Shown: piece after piece, positions 11,321-21,978 of the stretch
Layout of the letters: each line of letters opens with the position of its first letter
Position numbering within the stretch: the first letter of the stretch is position 1
The notes under the pieces: generated by a model
What the model saw: only the letters and a program-made list of their open reading frames with translations
Databases searched by the model: none
What the model was told of the DNA's origin: nothing
Made by a program: the position numbers and the translations under genes
Source: Siphlonurus alternatus
Taxonomy: Eukaryota; Arthropoda; Insecta; Ephemeroptera; Siphlonuridae
Length of the DNA stretch: 64,000 nt
NCBI GenBank assembly: GCA_949825025.1
Contig: OX463778.1
Location: forward strand, 12,734,171 to 12,798,170
Reading direction: 5' to 3'

Positions 11321-11988
11321 TAAAAACTCTGTCTCGCAAAGCCGCAGTCAGGCAATACGGGTCTTTCACCATACGTCACAAAAACATGACGTCACGTGAA
11401 TGTAGGCAAAAAGCACCTATTTAACATGGTAGTAGCATACCAAAAACTATTTATTTTCTGCGATATGACGATTGTGATACTTTTGACAATTATTTTATTT
11501 GATAGATTGAAATGTCAAGTAAATGGAAAAAAATGCAATATTTGCCAATGATATCTGTGAAAAATACAATAAATCATTAAATAAAATGTAAATCGACTCC
11601 AAATTTCACGTCAATAATGATCATTTTACGACACTTATGCACTGATATTGACCCTAACATTCTGAAAAAAAATCAGCCAATCACCTACCATTGCTTTCCC
11701 CGCGGACTTTTGAATACGAGGGGGAAACGGCACAACAAAGAATAATGATAAAGAATCTAGGTAAAATAAAAAAAATATATATGTTCAAGTTATGTATATT
11801 CATTTCTTACGTATAAATTATTGTTAAAAAAAATTAAAAATATGTTAAATTAGGAGCAATAAATCAAGTGATTCCAGTTCCCCCTAAGTACCTACTGATG
11901 AATGTAAACAACAACAAAGCCAAGCAAACACCGTATACAGAATACAGTGGCCTGTAGCGAGTTCCTCCAAGTAATTGCAGAAAGTACA

Positions 11989-14900
11989 ATGTTGTTCACC
12001 AGCAGCTGGCTGCTCTCGAAGAACAACCCTGTCTTCTCCATATATGGGCACAACGCTAGCATTCTGACCCTTAAACTGTGTGCAGTGGGGATCATGACGT
12101 CATTCCAGAAAAGGAAGCGCCGGGTAAGACGTGATTGTGTGATTCGTATTACACCTTGACATATATGTAGCACAGTAAGCAAACTTGGGATACATTCGCA
12201 TACCTACGGCGTGGGGTACCTCGCTTCCCTAAGCTATAACATTGACAGCCAGCGCAATCATGAATTCTTAATTGAGTGCGCTATCATGCAACAAGTAAAA
12301 TTCAAAATTCATCTTGCAACTGTAAGTAACAGGAATTTTGATCGATTTCTGCCCAGTTCCAGACTATATTTTATTCCAGTTCACAATATGTATACTATAT
12401 AAACAATATATTATATATTATTTAAACAATGTACAATCGAAAAGCAGTAAAAATGAATATGAATTCATTGATCAAATTTCTAAAACTCTGCTTATTTGAT
12501 AACGCTTTCTCGTGGGAACTTTACTCATATTTGACTGTATATATGTTCCAGCTGTAGGGAGGAGGACGCTTTGTAGGAGAATTGTTGTATTAAAAAAAAG
12601 CATCTCATGCAAACTCATGCTATATGATTATGATTACTATATAATTTATCTTTAGTTGTACGTGCTTGTTTAAAGTTTTCACTCTCTCATAGGGGTAAGT
12701 GCGGTTATGTGTAAGAATGGGCTTGCCTAAACCTCTCCGCAATAAAGTACATTTCTATTCTATTCTACATTGCTTAAGCCTATATTACATGATACAATTT
12801 TTCTAATTATTGCATACAATTTTTTCTTACAAGAAAACTTGAACTCCATTTGTTTGTATGGAGATGAAATTTTCTTGTAAGGAAAAATATTATATATATA
12901 AGGTGTTCTTACGAAATGAAAATATCACCTGAAACTCCTGAAAGTTGCATGACACTTGCATGCAGTTTCAGTTTTAAACTTGTTCTACAGTATACTTTCA
13001 ACAGGCCATAATATAAAAAATTATATTTTCATTTTTAATTATTATAATTTTTAATAGAACACTTTGAGTTAGATGTGTAACCAATTTTACTTTTTTTAAC
13101 ACTGGAACTACAGACGGGAACACCCTCAAAATAGAGTGAATAGATGCTGTGACGTCATAGTCATGCATCGCAATTCAATTCAATTTATTTATTCGTCCAA
13201 TTCCTCCAGATACATTTATGCATATATTAATAATATATTATATATTAAGCATTATGTATGGGTAAGACACGTCAACGGGCAAAATGCACAAAAGAAACAT
13301 CACTGGAAAAAGTCTTTAACAGAGCAATAACAGTTATTGAGCACAAACTTTTTAACCAATTTTCAATTAATTTTCTGATGTGTATATTTCTGTACAGCGC
13401 ATTATATTTCCTATGCCTTATGCCTGCGTGTTAAATAGTTGCATGATTAATGACGTCACAGCATTTTGCAGTACGATTTCAAGCGTATTAGAGGATTTTT
13501 TTTAAAAAAAAAAGATACAAACATAACTTAAGGTCCACAAATATATAATAAAAAAAATCATGCAGGTTGATCAATGTTCCCCGGATTTCTCAGTCAAAAA
13601 AAGGTTTTTATTTTAATTTATATATCATACTTAAAATTTGATTTCTTAATAAGTTGGAGAAATCCCAGCCTTCCCCCTCCCCTATTAAAGGAAAGGTATA
13701 TAATGTAACACGCTCAATGTTAAAATATTCCCACACATTGTATGAAAATTATGAAGTATCTTAAAATGTCCTCCTCTACATCCCCCATCAGTTATAGCTA
13801 AAATATCAGGTATACAAATTCAATCTAGTTTTCGAGTTATGAATTTTTAAAGTTGACTAATTTAACATGGAGAAATGGAACTTCCATGTTAAATTAGTTA
13901 ATTAACTTTAAAAATTAATAACTCAAAAACTAGATCGAATTTGTATACCTGATATTTAAGCTATACTGATAGGAGATGTAGAGAACAACATTATTTTAAG
14001 ATATAATACGTTTAATAATTTTCATTTTTTTTTTAACATTGGGTGCTTTACCTTACCCTTAAACAGCCCCATATATACTGTACTTAGGAGAAGTCAAATT
14101 CCATGCAATTAAATTAAGAATCCCTATAGAATCTGCTTCTCTGCTGTTGAAAATAATTAATTCCCAAGTTTTTTTTTCTCATTTCATATAGTTTGATATT
14201 AGAGGATGCTGGAAATTAACACCGAAGCAGCACCTAGACTTTAAAGCATATCATAAAACAATACCCTTCTTCTTATGTTCGCAGGACATATTAAACAAGT
14301 ATTGGGGTGGAGAACGGTGGCAGGCAGAGGTCGAGTTCACTGACACGATGAGCTGTCTCAGCTTTCTACGCAAGTAATACTCAAACGACAATTGATATGA
14401 TTTTGCTTTTCCTCTAAAGCAAAATCAGTTTTTCTTGTTATCTTGTTCATGATTTTTTTTTTTTTGAATTATCTGTCACCAATCATGAAGAAGATAACAA
14501 GAAAAATTTATTTTGTTTCAGAGCAAAAGCAAAATCATTTTTGAGCTTTGGAAAAATTCAAATGACGAGACTTTTTGAACATTTTCGTGATTTTGTTATT
14601 CACGTGTTCATAGTTTTATCATTCTTTATTATATGGTTTTATCATGTATGAGACATAAAATGAAAGCGGTAAATTCTTTAAAAACGTTTTTACTCTCCAT
14701 ATATGAGTTATTGCTTTTAATAAACATTTTATTAACGTAACTGTGACATCATATATATACTTTAACAATATATTATTATGATTGCATTATGTTTGCAAGT
14801 TTGAGGATATTTTAAGTTTTTAACACGATACACAAAACGGAAATAACACACCATCTTAAATTCATACAGTGTTAACTAATACTTTTTTTTTTTACTTTTT

Positions 14901-15524
14901 TTATCTTTGTCTCCCGTAACGTTGTTGCGCACGTCTTAGCTGCATCTGCATATTCTGAAGCTCAGTCAGTGTAGCGACTAGCATGTCTGCCGTTGCAATG
15001 TGGCATGCAAGTTTACATACAGTCAAATTAATTTAAAATTCCCGCCGTAAGTAGCCGGAAGCGAGAGATTTCGGTCCTTCCTGTTTGCATTTCGAGTTTG
15101 AAATTTTACAGAGAGCTTTGCAATAAGAGGACTGACTAATTTGCTAAAGTACAAAAATCGGACATGAACAGGAAGATCAGAAATTACTCATTTCCGGCTA
15201 CTTCCGGCAGGAATTTCAAGTAAATTTGACTGTAGTCGCTGAATCGTGATTGTTTCCTACAGGGCACAGCTGGCTGACCTGGAGGTGATCCCCATCCACC
15301 TGATCATCGGACTGGTGTACGTGAAGTTGCCACCCGACCCTGACGAAGCTGCCATCATGTTCGGGACCTTCACGGTGGCCAGACTCATGTGTTCCATGGG
15401 ATTCCTGCCAAAGTGCGTGCGCACCGCCGCGTCGATATGGTCCTACCTCGATACAGCTTTATTGGCCACCAAAGTGTGCATTCATTTCCTTTTTCTGAGG
15501 GAAATTTGTGTCTATAATGTTTAA
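11989..15524 (+). CDS. Divergent MGST1-like gene D (complete, 3 exons)
   Basis: Exons are 11989-12123, 14285-14373 and 15263-15524, phases 0 and 2, giving 161 residues. Exon 1 (MLFTSSWLLSKNNPVF...) encodes the first membrane helix and the basic end FQKRKRR. Exon 2 (DILNKYWGGERWQAEV...LSFLR) is a loop unlike the canonical one. Exon 3 reads AQLADLEVIPIHLIIG and encodes three more hydrophobic segments. Relative to gene B the motif RAHLNDLE has become KAQLADLE: His to Gln77, Asn to Ala79 and an Arg to Lys75, with Glu82 kept. The helix motif keeps Arg115 but has Phe122 in place of Tyr, and PLPQPAR is reduced to PKCVR, whose Arg128 may stand for Arg130. Its tail (KVCIHFLFLREICVYNV) is longer than in C or E. 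MAPEG membership is well supported, but glutathione transferase activity is uncertain. A MITE ends 28 bases before exon 3. Confidence 0.82.
12775..12890. repeat. TTA-bounded foldback, TTACACGATACAATTTTT family, copy a (truncated)
   Basis: It follows TTA and begins agcctatattacatgatac. It contains the central hairpin cttacaagaaaactt / gaaattttcttgtaagg around ccatttgtttgtatgg, and breaks off before the right end. It lies in gene D intron 1. Other copies are at 26940, 29868, 39654 and 44535. Confidence 0.7.
13100..13640. repeat. Dispersed repeat with gctgtgacgtca / cagcattttgcag blocks
   Basis: Blocks cctcaaaatagagtg, tgctgtgacgtcat, cctgcgtgttaaatag and gacgtcacagcattttgcag appear here. In the same order they are found at 17985-18130 (gene E intron 1) and 38905-39130, and partly at 5805-5930. 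The following stretch caatgttccccggatttctc also matches gene C intron 1 near 6935. Some of this is a mobile repeat and some is shared intron ancestry. Confidence 0.55.
13680..14065. repeat. Long foldback in gene D intron 1
   Basis: The arms run from ggtatataatgtaacacgc to gggtgctttaccttaccct. The inner part is nearly perfect: aggtatacaaattcaatctag pairs with ctagatcgaatttgtatacct, and ctaatttaacatgga with tccatgttaaattag. A partial second copy (taacgtaacacgcccaat...ttccattcacacatg) is at about 25450-25550. Confidence 0.7.
15018..15234. repeat. TA-bounded MITE, CCGGAAGTAGCCGGAAG family, copy 3
   Basis: Left end tacagtcaaattaattt and right end taaatttgactgta, with inner arms gtaagtagccggaag and ttccggctacttccggcagg. 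Its right end lies 28 bases from the first base of gene D exon 3. The branch-point region of that intron is therefore probably supplied by, or directly next to, the element. Confidence 0.85.
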
Positions 15525-17575
15525 CTTGCAAGCATTTTGTTTTCTCTCATTATTATTCATGCTCTTTTTTGTTTAATGCAAATTACCTTGACAATTATTG
15601 TGTTAATTAAACCAATAAACTAATATTATTATTAATTGAGGGATGAAATTTGTCTTTGCCTATAATAAAAAGTTGAAACTTAATAATAAAGAAAGATTAT
15701 ATAACGTTATCTGTGTATATGTAGAAATATAAATTTCATCCTTCACCTGAATAAAGGACATGGAAGCGCCATCACTCGGAAAGCACGAGCACACATTCGA
15801 AGCGCAGAGGCATTTACAATGTAAAAGTCACCTGCACCTGAGAGCGAACCCGAGCCTCCCGAGCGACGTACAGACAAGCATGCATCTACTGCGCAATTAT
15901 TAACCGACTAATATAGGACTATATAGACAGTCATATATTATGTTAGAATCAAAGTCAAAATTGAGTCACGTCAACGTCAATTTTGTCCGCTACCATGATA
16001 AAACCATATATACTTATAAAGGGACTTATATGGGGCATCCTGCCATGTTATAGGTATAGGAGAATCATCTAAATCTGCTTATAACTCGGAAAGTACTGTA
16101 TCTAGCAAAATATTATTAAACAAAAAGTTTGATTTAACAAATAACTTAAAATTTGCAAGTACCTCCGCTACCCTCCACGGGGTTGCTGAAGATTATGGAA
16201 GCACGGGAGTCAAGCAGATCGCTCCGTGTTACCAATAAAATTGTCAAAACAAAATTGTGCCGCTGCTGTTTATTGTACGGAGTTCTCTTAATTCCACTTA
16301 TAACCGAACTTTGGCATGTACCTATTGGCTTCCTCCCCTCCTTCCTCTCTCCTGCAGCGCGCTCGCTTACCTGCTTGCTGCTTGCTTGCTTTTGCGGTGA
16401 CAAGATTACGTCATTCTGTCATTCATTCAAACCCCTTCTATACTGAGGATTTAAGTTTATATTAAAAGTTAAAAAAGTGAACAAATTTCAAACGTTTTGA
16501 TTGGCTAAATATGATCACGTGGGGTAATGAAGTGTCATAATTATGTACTCAGGAATTTAAGAGCATTGTAAATACAAAAATTCAAATTCAAAATTCTTTT
16601 ATTAATTCCATAATAATTAATAATTACCACGGCCTTTAAAAAAAATACATATAAAATTTGCAATATTAATAAAGTAAAGCAACATTACTGGAAGGCATGA
16701 CGTTCAGTTATTTATTAAACATTGTAATGCAGATTTCCCAGTTCATATTACATCGTTTTTTTTAATTGTTTACTTTTTGTTACGATGTAATAAAAATAAT
16801 AATAAAAGGTAAAAGGCAGGGAATTACGTAATTTTTACTAAATGTGGCCACCCATCTACCTCTGAAGGTGCTTGACTTCGGTAATACCATGATTATAGTT
16901 GTTTATTTTAATATTTAATTAATTATAATGATATTATGCAATACTTTATTATATAGATGTAGAGCTATAGGACAAAATTTAAAACTATATAATTATATTT
17001 TATACAATCGTGTCCTAAAAATAAGAGCCCGCAGATCAAACGGAATAAAGTCTGATAAAGACTATATCACTATAAAAGGTCGTTATCAGTGAAACGAGGT
17101 AAGAAACTAACCTTTACCTACAAATTAATATCTTTCATCTGCGCTTGCTCTGGGGCTCTCACATTTCATGTAATGATTATGTAATATTTTTTTTATTAAA
17201 AGCTTTTTCTCATCTCTGTATTATAATACTCAAGGTGTGTATATCGCAAAATTCAATTCTTTGTCTTTTTTATTAACTGGCAGAATCATAGTATAATATC
17301 AAGAAATTGAAAAAATCCTTGACGTAAATATTTAAATAACTATATACGCCATTCTTGGGCAAGATAGCATGGAGCGGCCACAATTTGAACTACTCAATCT
17401 AACCTCTTGTCTAGGTGTATACAAGATGCCTCTATACTACCTAGGTCACTTTGCCTGTAACAAAGAGTTTGGTATTTTTCCTCGTGATCGTCGTGGTCTG
17501 TGTCTCAGTAAGCTCTTTCTCTCACAGTCTCGAACATTCAGTGTAGCCAGTGTACGTCCGTTTGCAGAAAGTACA
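15525..17575. other. Spacer between MGST genes D and E
   Basis: AATAAA at 15614-15619 is a likely gene D polyadenylation signal. Two GC-richer stretches (about 15750-15900 and 16160-16440) have open frames on both strands, but none with start and splice evidence that I can support. The final ~350 bases resemble the gene C upstream region. Confidence 0.5.
15614..15619 (+). promoter_or_regulatory. AATAAA polyadenylation signal of gene D
   Basis: This is the first canonical hexamer after the gene D stop codon, 90 bases downstream. Confidence 0.5.
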
Positions 17576-19492
17576 ATGTTCGCCAGCATCTCCCTATTCT
17601 CGCAGAACAACCCCGCGTTCTCCATATACGCGTACCACGCCAGCATTCTGACCCTCAAGTTGTGTGCTGTGGGGGTCATGACGCCATTCCAGAACAGGAA
17701 GCGCCAGGTAATATGATTGTAAATTAACAACTATTTGACTAGCAGGCCAGCAAAATATATTAGGGGAAAGCTTGTGAGAGTTGGGAAAAATCGTTGAATA
17801 TAAAATGATTAAAAAAGAACTACTGTAATGGTAGCTGATACAGGAATTTCGTGAACATACATGTGGTGAAGTATTTTCAATTAGTTAATTCAATACACAA
17901 CTTGTATTAACTGTTGGAATATTTGTTAATTCATATCAAGCAACTCAAATCAAATATTGACAAACAAAAATTTAGATTTTATTAACACACTCAAAATCTA
18001 GGAGAAAGATGATGATGTGACGTAATTGTCATGCAACGTATTTCCATTATACAGTATATGCTTGCATGTTGAAATGTTGAATATTTGAGAATGACTGTAT
18101 AATTTCACAGCATTTTGCAGCATATATTTGGAATAATTGACACAGTAACATCAGTTGACTCGGAAGTTTGAACTACGCCTTACTGACTTCATCTCAATAC
18201 TATGTTCACAGAGCGTTCAGGGCATGTTAAACCAGTATAGGAACAAACAACGGTGCCAACGCTGGCAGGCAGAAGTGGAGTTTACTACTGACAAAGGCTG
18301 CCTCAACTTCTTGCGCAGGTGAGCTGGAAAATTCAAATAACGAAAGGAGAATAAAGGTGCATTTCCATGGAGCGGAGAAAATGAGAAAATCACGTGCCGT
18401 ACGCTGCCGCAGCCAAACAGAAAGCTCGGGATTTCCTCGCCTTGCAGGGAGCGATTTTATCGCCAACATAGCAGCCATATACGAGATTGAAGCAAGTGCG
18501 CTTTTCGGCCTTTTCTCACCTCTCCAAGCGCCGCTCGACATCGCTCCATGGAAATGCACCTTTAATCGGAGAACATTAAATTAAATCAGGAGAACACTAA
18601 TTTCTAATTCGATATACAGTAAATTAAAGTAATTAGTACTTTAAAGTTTTTATTCTCCAATATGTCCAAATAAATTAATAAAATTATTAAGGTGTTGCAA
18701 TATTTTACTATAAATATTATACTAATATTATATCAAAATACTTTATAGTGACAATTTCTTGTTTGCAAGTTTAAATTTTCTTTTATAGCCAAAAATTTGA
18801 AATAAACAAAATAAAAATTATTATTATAATAAATATATTTTAATATCCCAACTAAAGTATGTATCGTCGCTCGTCCGGAATATTGAGCTATCTGTTATTT
18901 CAGGTGAGCGCAACAAGGAGCATTATTTTATACCGAATTACAGCTCCAAATTGCGATTACCTGCAATGGCAGATAGCTCATTATTGCAACGATATCGTGG
19001 TAGGCAGATAAAGTTCATTATTGCGAACGAGGGACGATATATAGCTCTTCAATTGGACCAATCACTATATCATTACCTAGAAGTCTGTTTTATTCATTCA
19101 TGAATTTTATTATATTTTATTATTTCATGGTCTGTCACATTATAGATTTGCCGGTAATACTCTCTGCTTGCTCAGTCTCGCACAGTCTACTGTTGTTAAC
19201 AGTCAGTGTGGCTTGTAAGTCTCCGTAATTAGTCACGTGACGTATGTTTGTGTCCTGCAGGGCCCAGCTGGCTGACCTGGAGGTGATCCCCATCCACCTG
19301 ATCATCGGATTGTTGTACGTGAGGTTGTCACCCAACCCTGAGGAAGCCTCATTTTTGTTCGGGACCTTCACGGCGGCGAGGCTCATGTGCTCCATGGGGT
19401 TTCTGCCAAAGTGCGTGCGCACCGCGGCGTTTATCTGGTCCTACCTCGATACAGCTTTGTTGGCCGTCGAAGTGTGCGCTAACTTATATTGA
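17576..19492 (+). CDS. Divergent MGST1-like gene E (complete, 3 exons)
   Basis: Exons are 17576-17707, 18221-18318 and 19261-19492 (phases 0 and 2), giving 153 residues. Exon 1 reads MFASISLFSQNNPAF... and ends FQNRKRQ. Exon 2 reads GMLNQYRNKQRCQRW... and ends CLNFLR. Exon 3 reads AQLADLEVIPIHLIIG and ends VCANLY. An alternative exon 2 acceptor nine bases upstream (18212) would add Ser-Val-Gln. The downstream site is chosen because GGC-x-TTA-AAC then aligns with gene C. The glutathione-site pattern is Arg77, Gln79 (for His), Ala81 (for Asn), Glu84, Arg117, Phe124 (for Tyr) and Arg130. The start context ttgcag-aaagtacaATG is shared with C and D. It is closest to C in introns and flank. Four-helix MAPEG topology is expected in ER or mitochondrial membranes, but catalytic function is uncertain. 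Confidence 0.82.
18352..18564. repeat. TA-bounded MITE, AAGGTGCATTTCCATGG family, copy a
   Basis: The termini aaaggtgcatttccatggag and ctccatggaaatgcaccttt are inverted and bounded by TA. The interior carries gggatttcctcgccttgcag and ggagcgattttatcgcc. It begins 34 bases after the gene E exon 2 donor. Related copies are at 27363 and 54726. Confidence 0.8.
18861..19042. repeat. Foldback with tgagctatctg / cagatagctcattattgc blocks, copy 1
   Basis: The left end tatcgtcgctcgtccg is inverted at the right as cgaacgagggacgata, with internal cagatagctcattattgc. A second copy with the same blocks is at 32041-32201 in the transporter gene. This one sits in gene E intron 2. Confidence 0.65.
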
Positions 19493-19699
19493 AGATTGGT
19501 AATGGTGATTATGGAATTGTGAAGATAACAGACTTTCAGAGATCTCAGTATTTTATGGCATAAAATTTTCAATACTTCCATCTTTCTAGGTAAGGGAAGT
19601 TAGTACATGGTACTGTCGCGCATAAACTTCACTATTACAATTATTTTTTGTCAACTGTTGGCCATAAAACACGCAGCAGTCTCTGATGATGTTGCAGTG

Positions 19700-19705
19700 A
19701 ATAAA
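19700..19705 (+). promoter_or_regulatory. AATAAA polyadenylation signal of gene E
   Basis: The hexamer lies 208 bases after the stop and 19 bases before an A38 run, exactly the spacing of a poly(A) addition site. Confidence 0.65.
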
Positions 19706-19721
19706 TGATGTTTTATAAATT

Positions 19722-19723
<2 letters not shown>

Positions 19724-19761
<38 letters not shown>
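19724..19761. repeat. A38 homopolymer tract
   Basis: Thirty-eight consecutive A residues follow the AATAAA of gene E by 18 bases. Similarity to the gene C flank resumes immediately after the tract. Confidence 0.9.
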
Positions 19762-19762
<1 letters not shown>

Positions 19763-20821
19763 GTGAGTGAAAATTACAATTTCTTAATTTTACTGCAAAA
19801 ATTAAGTAATAGTGACACACATGCCCTATGATGTAATGTTTTGTAACTATTTTTTTATTTCTTAAATTCTGAAAATATTTCTAAAAAAAAAATCTCTCAT
19901 TGGCAATCGGGATTTATATCAAGGTAAGACTTTTGTAATTTTTGTCGTAAGTAATTTTAGTATTAAATTAATCGGGACCTCAAAAAATTGTTTGCCGCGT
20001 GAACATTGAAATTTTTTTAGTACCACAATCTGTTTGTAAATACGTGTACTCAATTTAAAAAAATCAGATATATGTATACGCACAAGGAACATAAGGAAAC
20101 CGATTCTTGATTTATCATTTTGACTATTTGACTATTCATTTTTAAACATATATAATATAATATAATAATATAATAACAAATAGAAAAAACAAACTTCGAA
20201 TGTTTTAAAATACATTGAAATTATACGTATATTAATCTGAAACAGCAGTCAAAACCCAAACTTGACTCTGTTATAGCTTTGGTAGAATGTCCCTTGTAAC
20301 TTTTAACACATACCATTCATTTTATAAAAGTCCCCCCTTTAATTTTTAATCCATCAGGCTCTGTATAATATGTACTGTACTTAAACTTAAGACTTGTGAA
20401 ATAAAGTTCTGTATATTACACTTAAAAATTAGATATGTTTTTTTTTTTTTTCCAAACAATTTGAAGTGATTTGACATTATACAATTTTTGCATGCAATTT
20501 ATGTATAATAAGGGAGTTCTAAATCAGTTTTAAGAAAATAAAATCGTTTACAAACAGGTCAAAATTTGAAACTAGATATCATTATATTTTTATAATCGTG
20601 TAGTAGTGTTTTAAAAATACAGTATAATATAATAATTATAATATTATTTGTATGCAGAAGTGACGTCATATCTCACTGACTCTCACCTCAAACAATGAGG
20701 GTAAAAAATGGTTATGATTATTTACCTGAAAGATCAATTTTCATTTTCACTCTATCGTCAACTATAGCTGTTGCAATAAATATAATAAAAAAGTATGGTG
20801 TTAATTACAAAAGAAGGGTTA

Positions 20822-20827
20822 TTTATT
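20822..20827 (-). promoter_or_regulatory. AATAAA polyadenylation signal of the - strand gene ending at 20887
   Basis: A canonical hexamer (tttatt on the + strand) lies 60 bases downstream of the stop codon at 20887-20889. More hexamers follow at lower coordinates. Confidence 0.5.
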
Positions 20828-20886
20828 GTTGTACAAAAGTTACAAAGCTCCATTCATTCACTCCAGGCAGTCTGTTATCTTTCTTA

Positions 20887-21913
20887 TCAGGAATGTTTGC
20901 CAGTGATTGGTGCTGGCATGCCTGTGACGTCACGTGGTGCCTTATTGGTGTGCATGAAACGCGCGATCAGCTGTTCGAAGACTGCGATCTCGTACAGGGC
21001 AGCCTCGCTCACACCGGGGACCTGGTACCTGACCGGACTCACGTGGTCAGGGGTCGGGGGCTTGACGGTGCCCTCATGAGGGGTCAATTGTCTCATGATC
21101 AGTGGAGAACGCTCCCTAGGGGCATATTTCAAGCGTCCAAGAGGACCAAGACCTAAAAACAGTCGGTCAGGTCTCCGGACGGAGAACGGACTGTCATTAC
21201 TGGAACCCGAGCCGTGACGATTTCTGTTCGGTCCTTGTGGGGGAAGGTGGCGCGGTTCTGCGGAGAGCGAGCGAACGTTGTTAGTAGCCCCGCGTCGCAG
21301 CTGCGCTCTGACGGCGGCGTCGCTAACTATCTGCTGGTCCTGATCTATTGGCGCGAGATGGAGCGATTCTTGTGACCGGCTGCGTCTATGAAGAACTGGA
21401 GATCGCGAGCGGCCGCCTCGTAGAGCCGCCAGCATGGTGGCGAAGAAACTGCGAGAGCCGGACAGTGAGAGAGACTTCTTGAGGCGGTGGCCCCTCGGAG
21501 GCCCCAGCAGCTTGGTCACCAGGTGGTCCCCGCGAGAGGCACTTGCCAGCTCGGGGGTGGAGAACGCAGCGGAGACTCGTGGGGTTGGTGACGTGGGACT
21601 GAGGGGAGGGGCGGGGGCTGGCCGCTTCACTCGCCGCCCTGTGGTGCCTGAAAACAATTATGACATACAATGTATATAAGGATGTACTGCAAAATTTAGA
21701 CAGCAGAAAACTACAGTACATTTTATGCATGTTCATATAATATATTATAATACAGTGTTCATACTAGATGGTATAGCATTCTAAAATTTCAAATTAATTA
21801 ATATGATTTAACATATTTTTATATACATAGAAAATAAGAAAATACCATAGCATCAAACCATAAAATATTTAATGGTAATTACCTAATTATAACTGTATTG
21901 AACAGTAAAATAA

Positions 21914-21978
<65 letters not shown>

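Larger units (their letters stand above)
8218..11988. other. Large spacer between MGST genes C and D
   Basis: No exon is supported. The region starts with gene C 3' flank (8320-8600) that aligns with the gene E 3' flank (19762-20010). It then holds (TA)n arrays at 8284, 8634 and 9021, a ~760-bp insertion at 9258-10020, a nested foldback at 10272-10639 and an hAT-type MITE at 11101-11320. The rest (about 11330-11940) is AT-rich with no recognised content. Confidence 0.55.
19493..20886. other. Spacer between MGST gene E and the - strand gene
   Basis: It contains the gene E 3' UTR, AATAAA at 19700-19705, an A38 tract and then flank paralogous to gene C. From about 20010 to 20820 it is AT-rich with no recognisable feature. 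The two genes converge here. Confidence 0.5.

Noticed and set aside
16146..16446. Overlapping 85- and 97-codon frames on both strands
   Set aside because: No splice sites, no recognisable motif and equal openness on both strands.
17985..18130. Conserved intronic enhancer shared by MGST introns (cagcattttgcag)
   Set aside because: The same ordered blocks occur at 38905-39130 in an unrelated gene, so a dispersed repeat is more likely.
20695..21156. 153-codon + strand frame opposite the - strand gene
   Set aside because: It is antisense to a better supported exon with matching splice sites, so it is a shadow frame.
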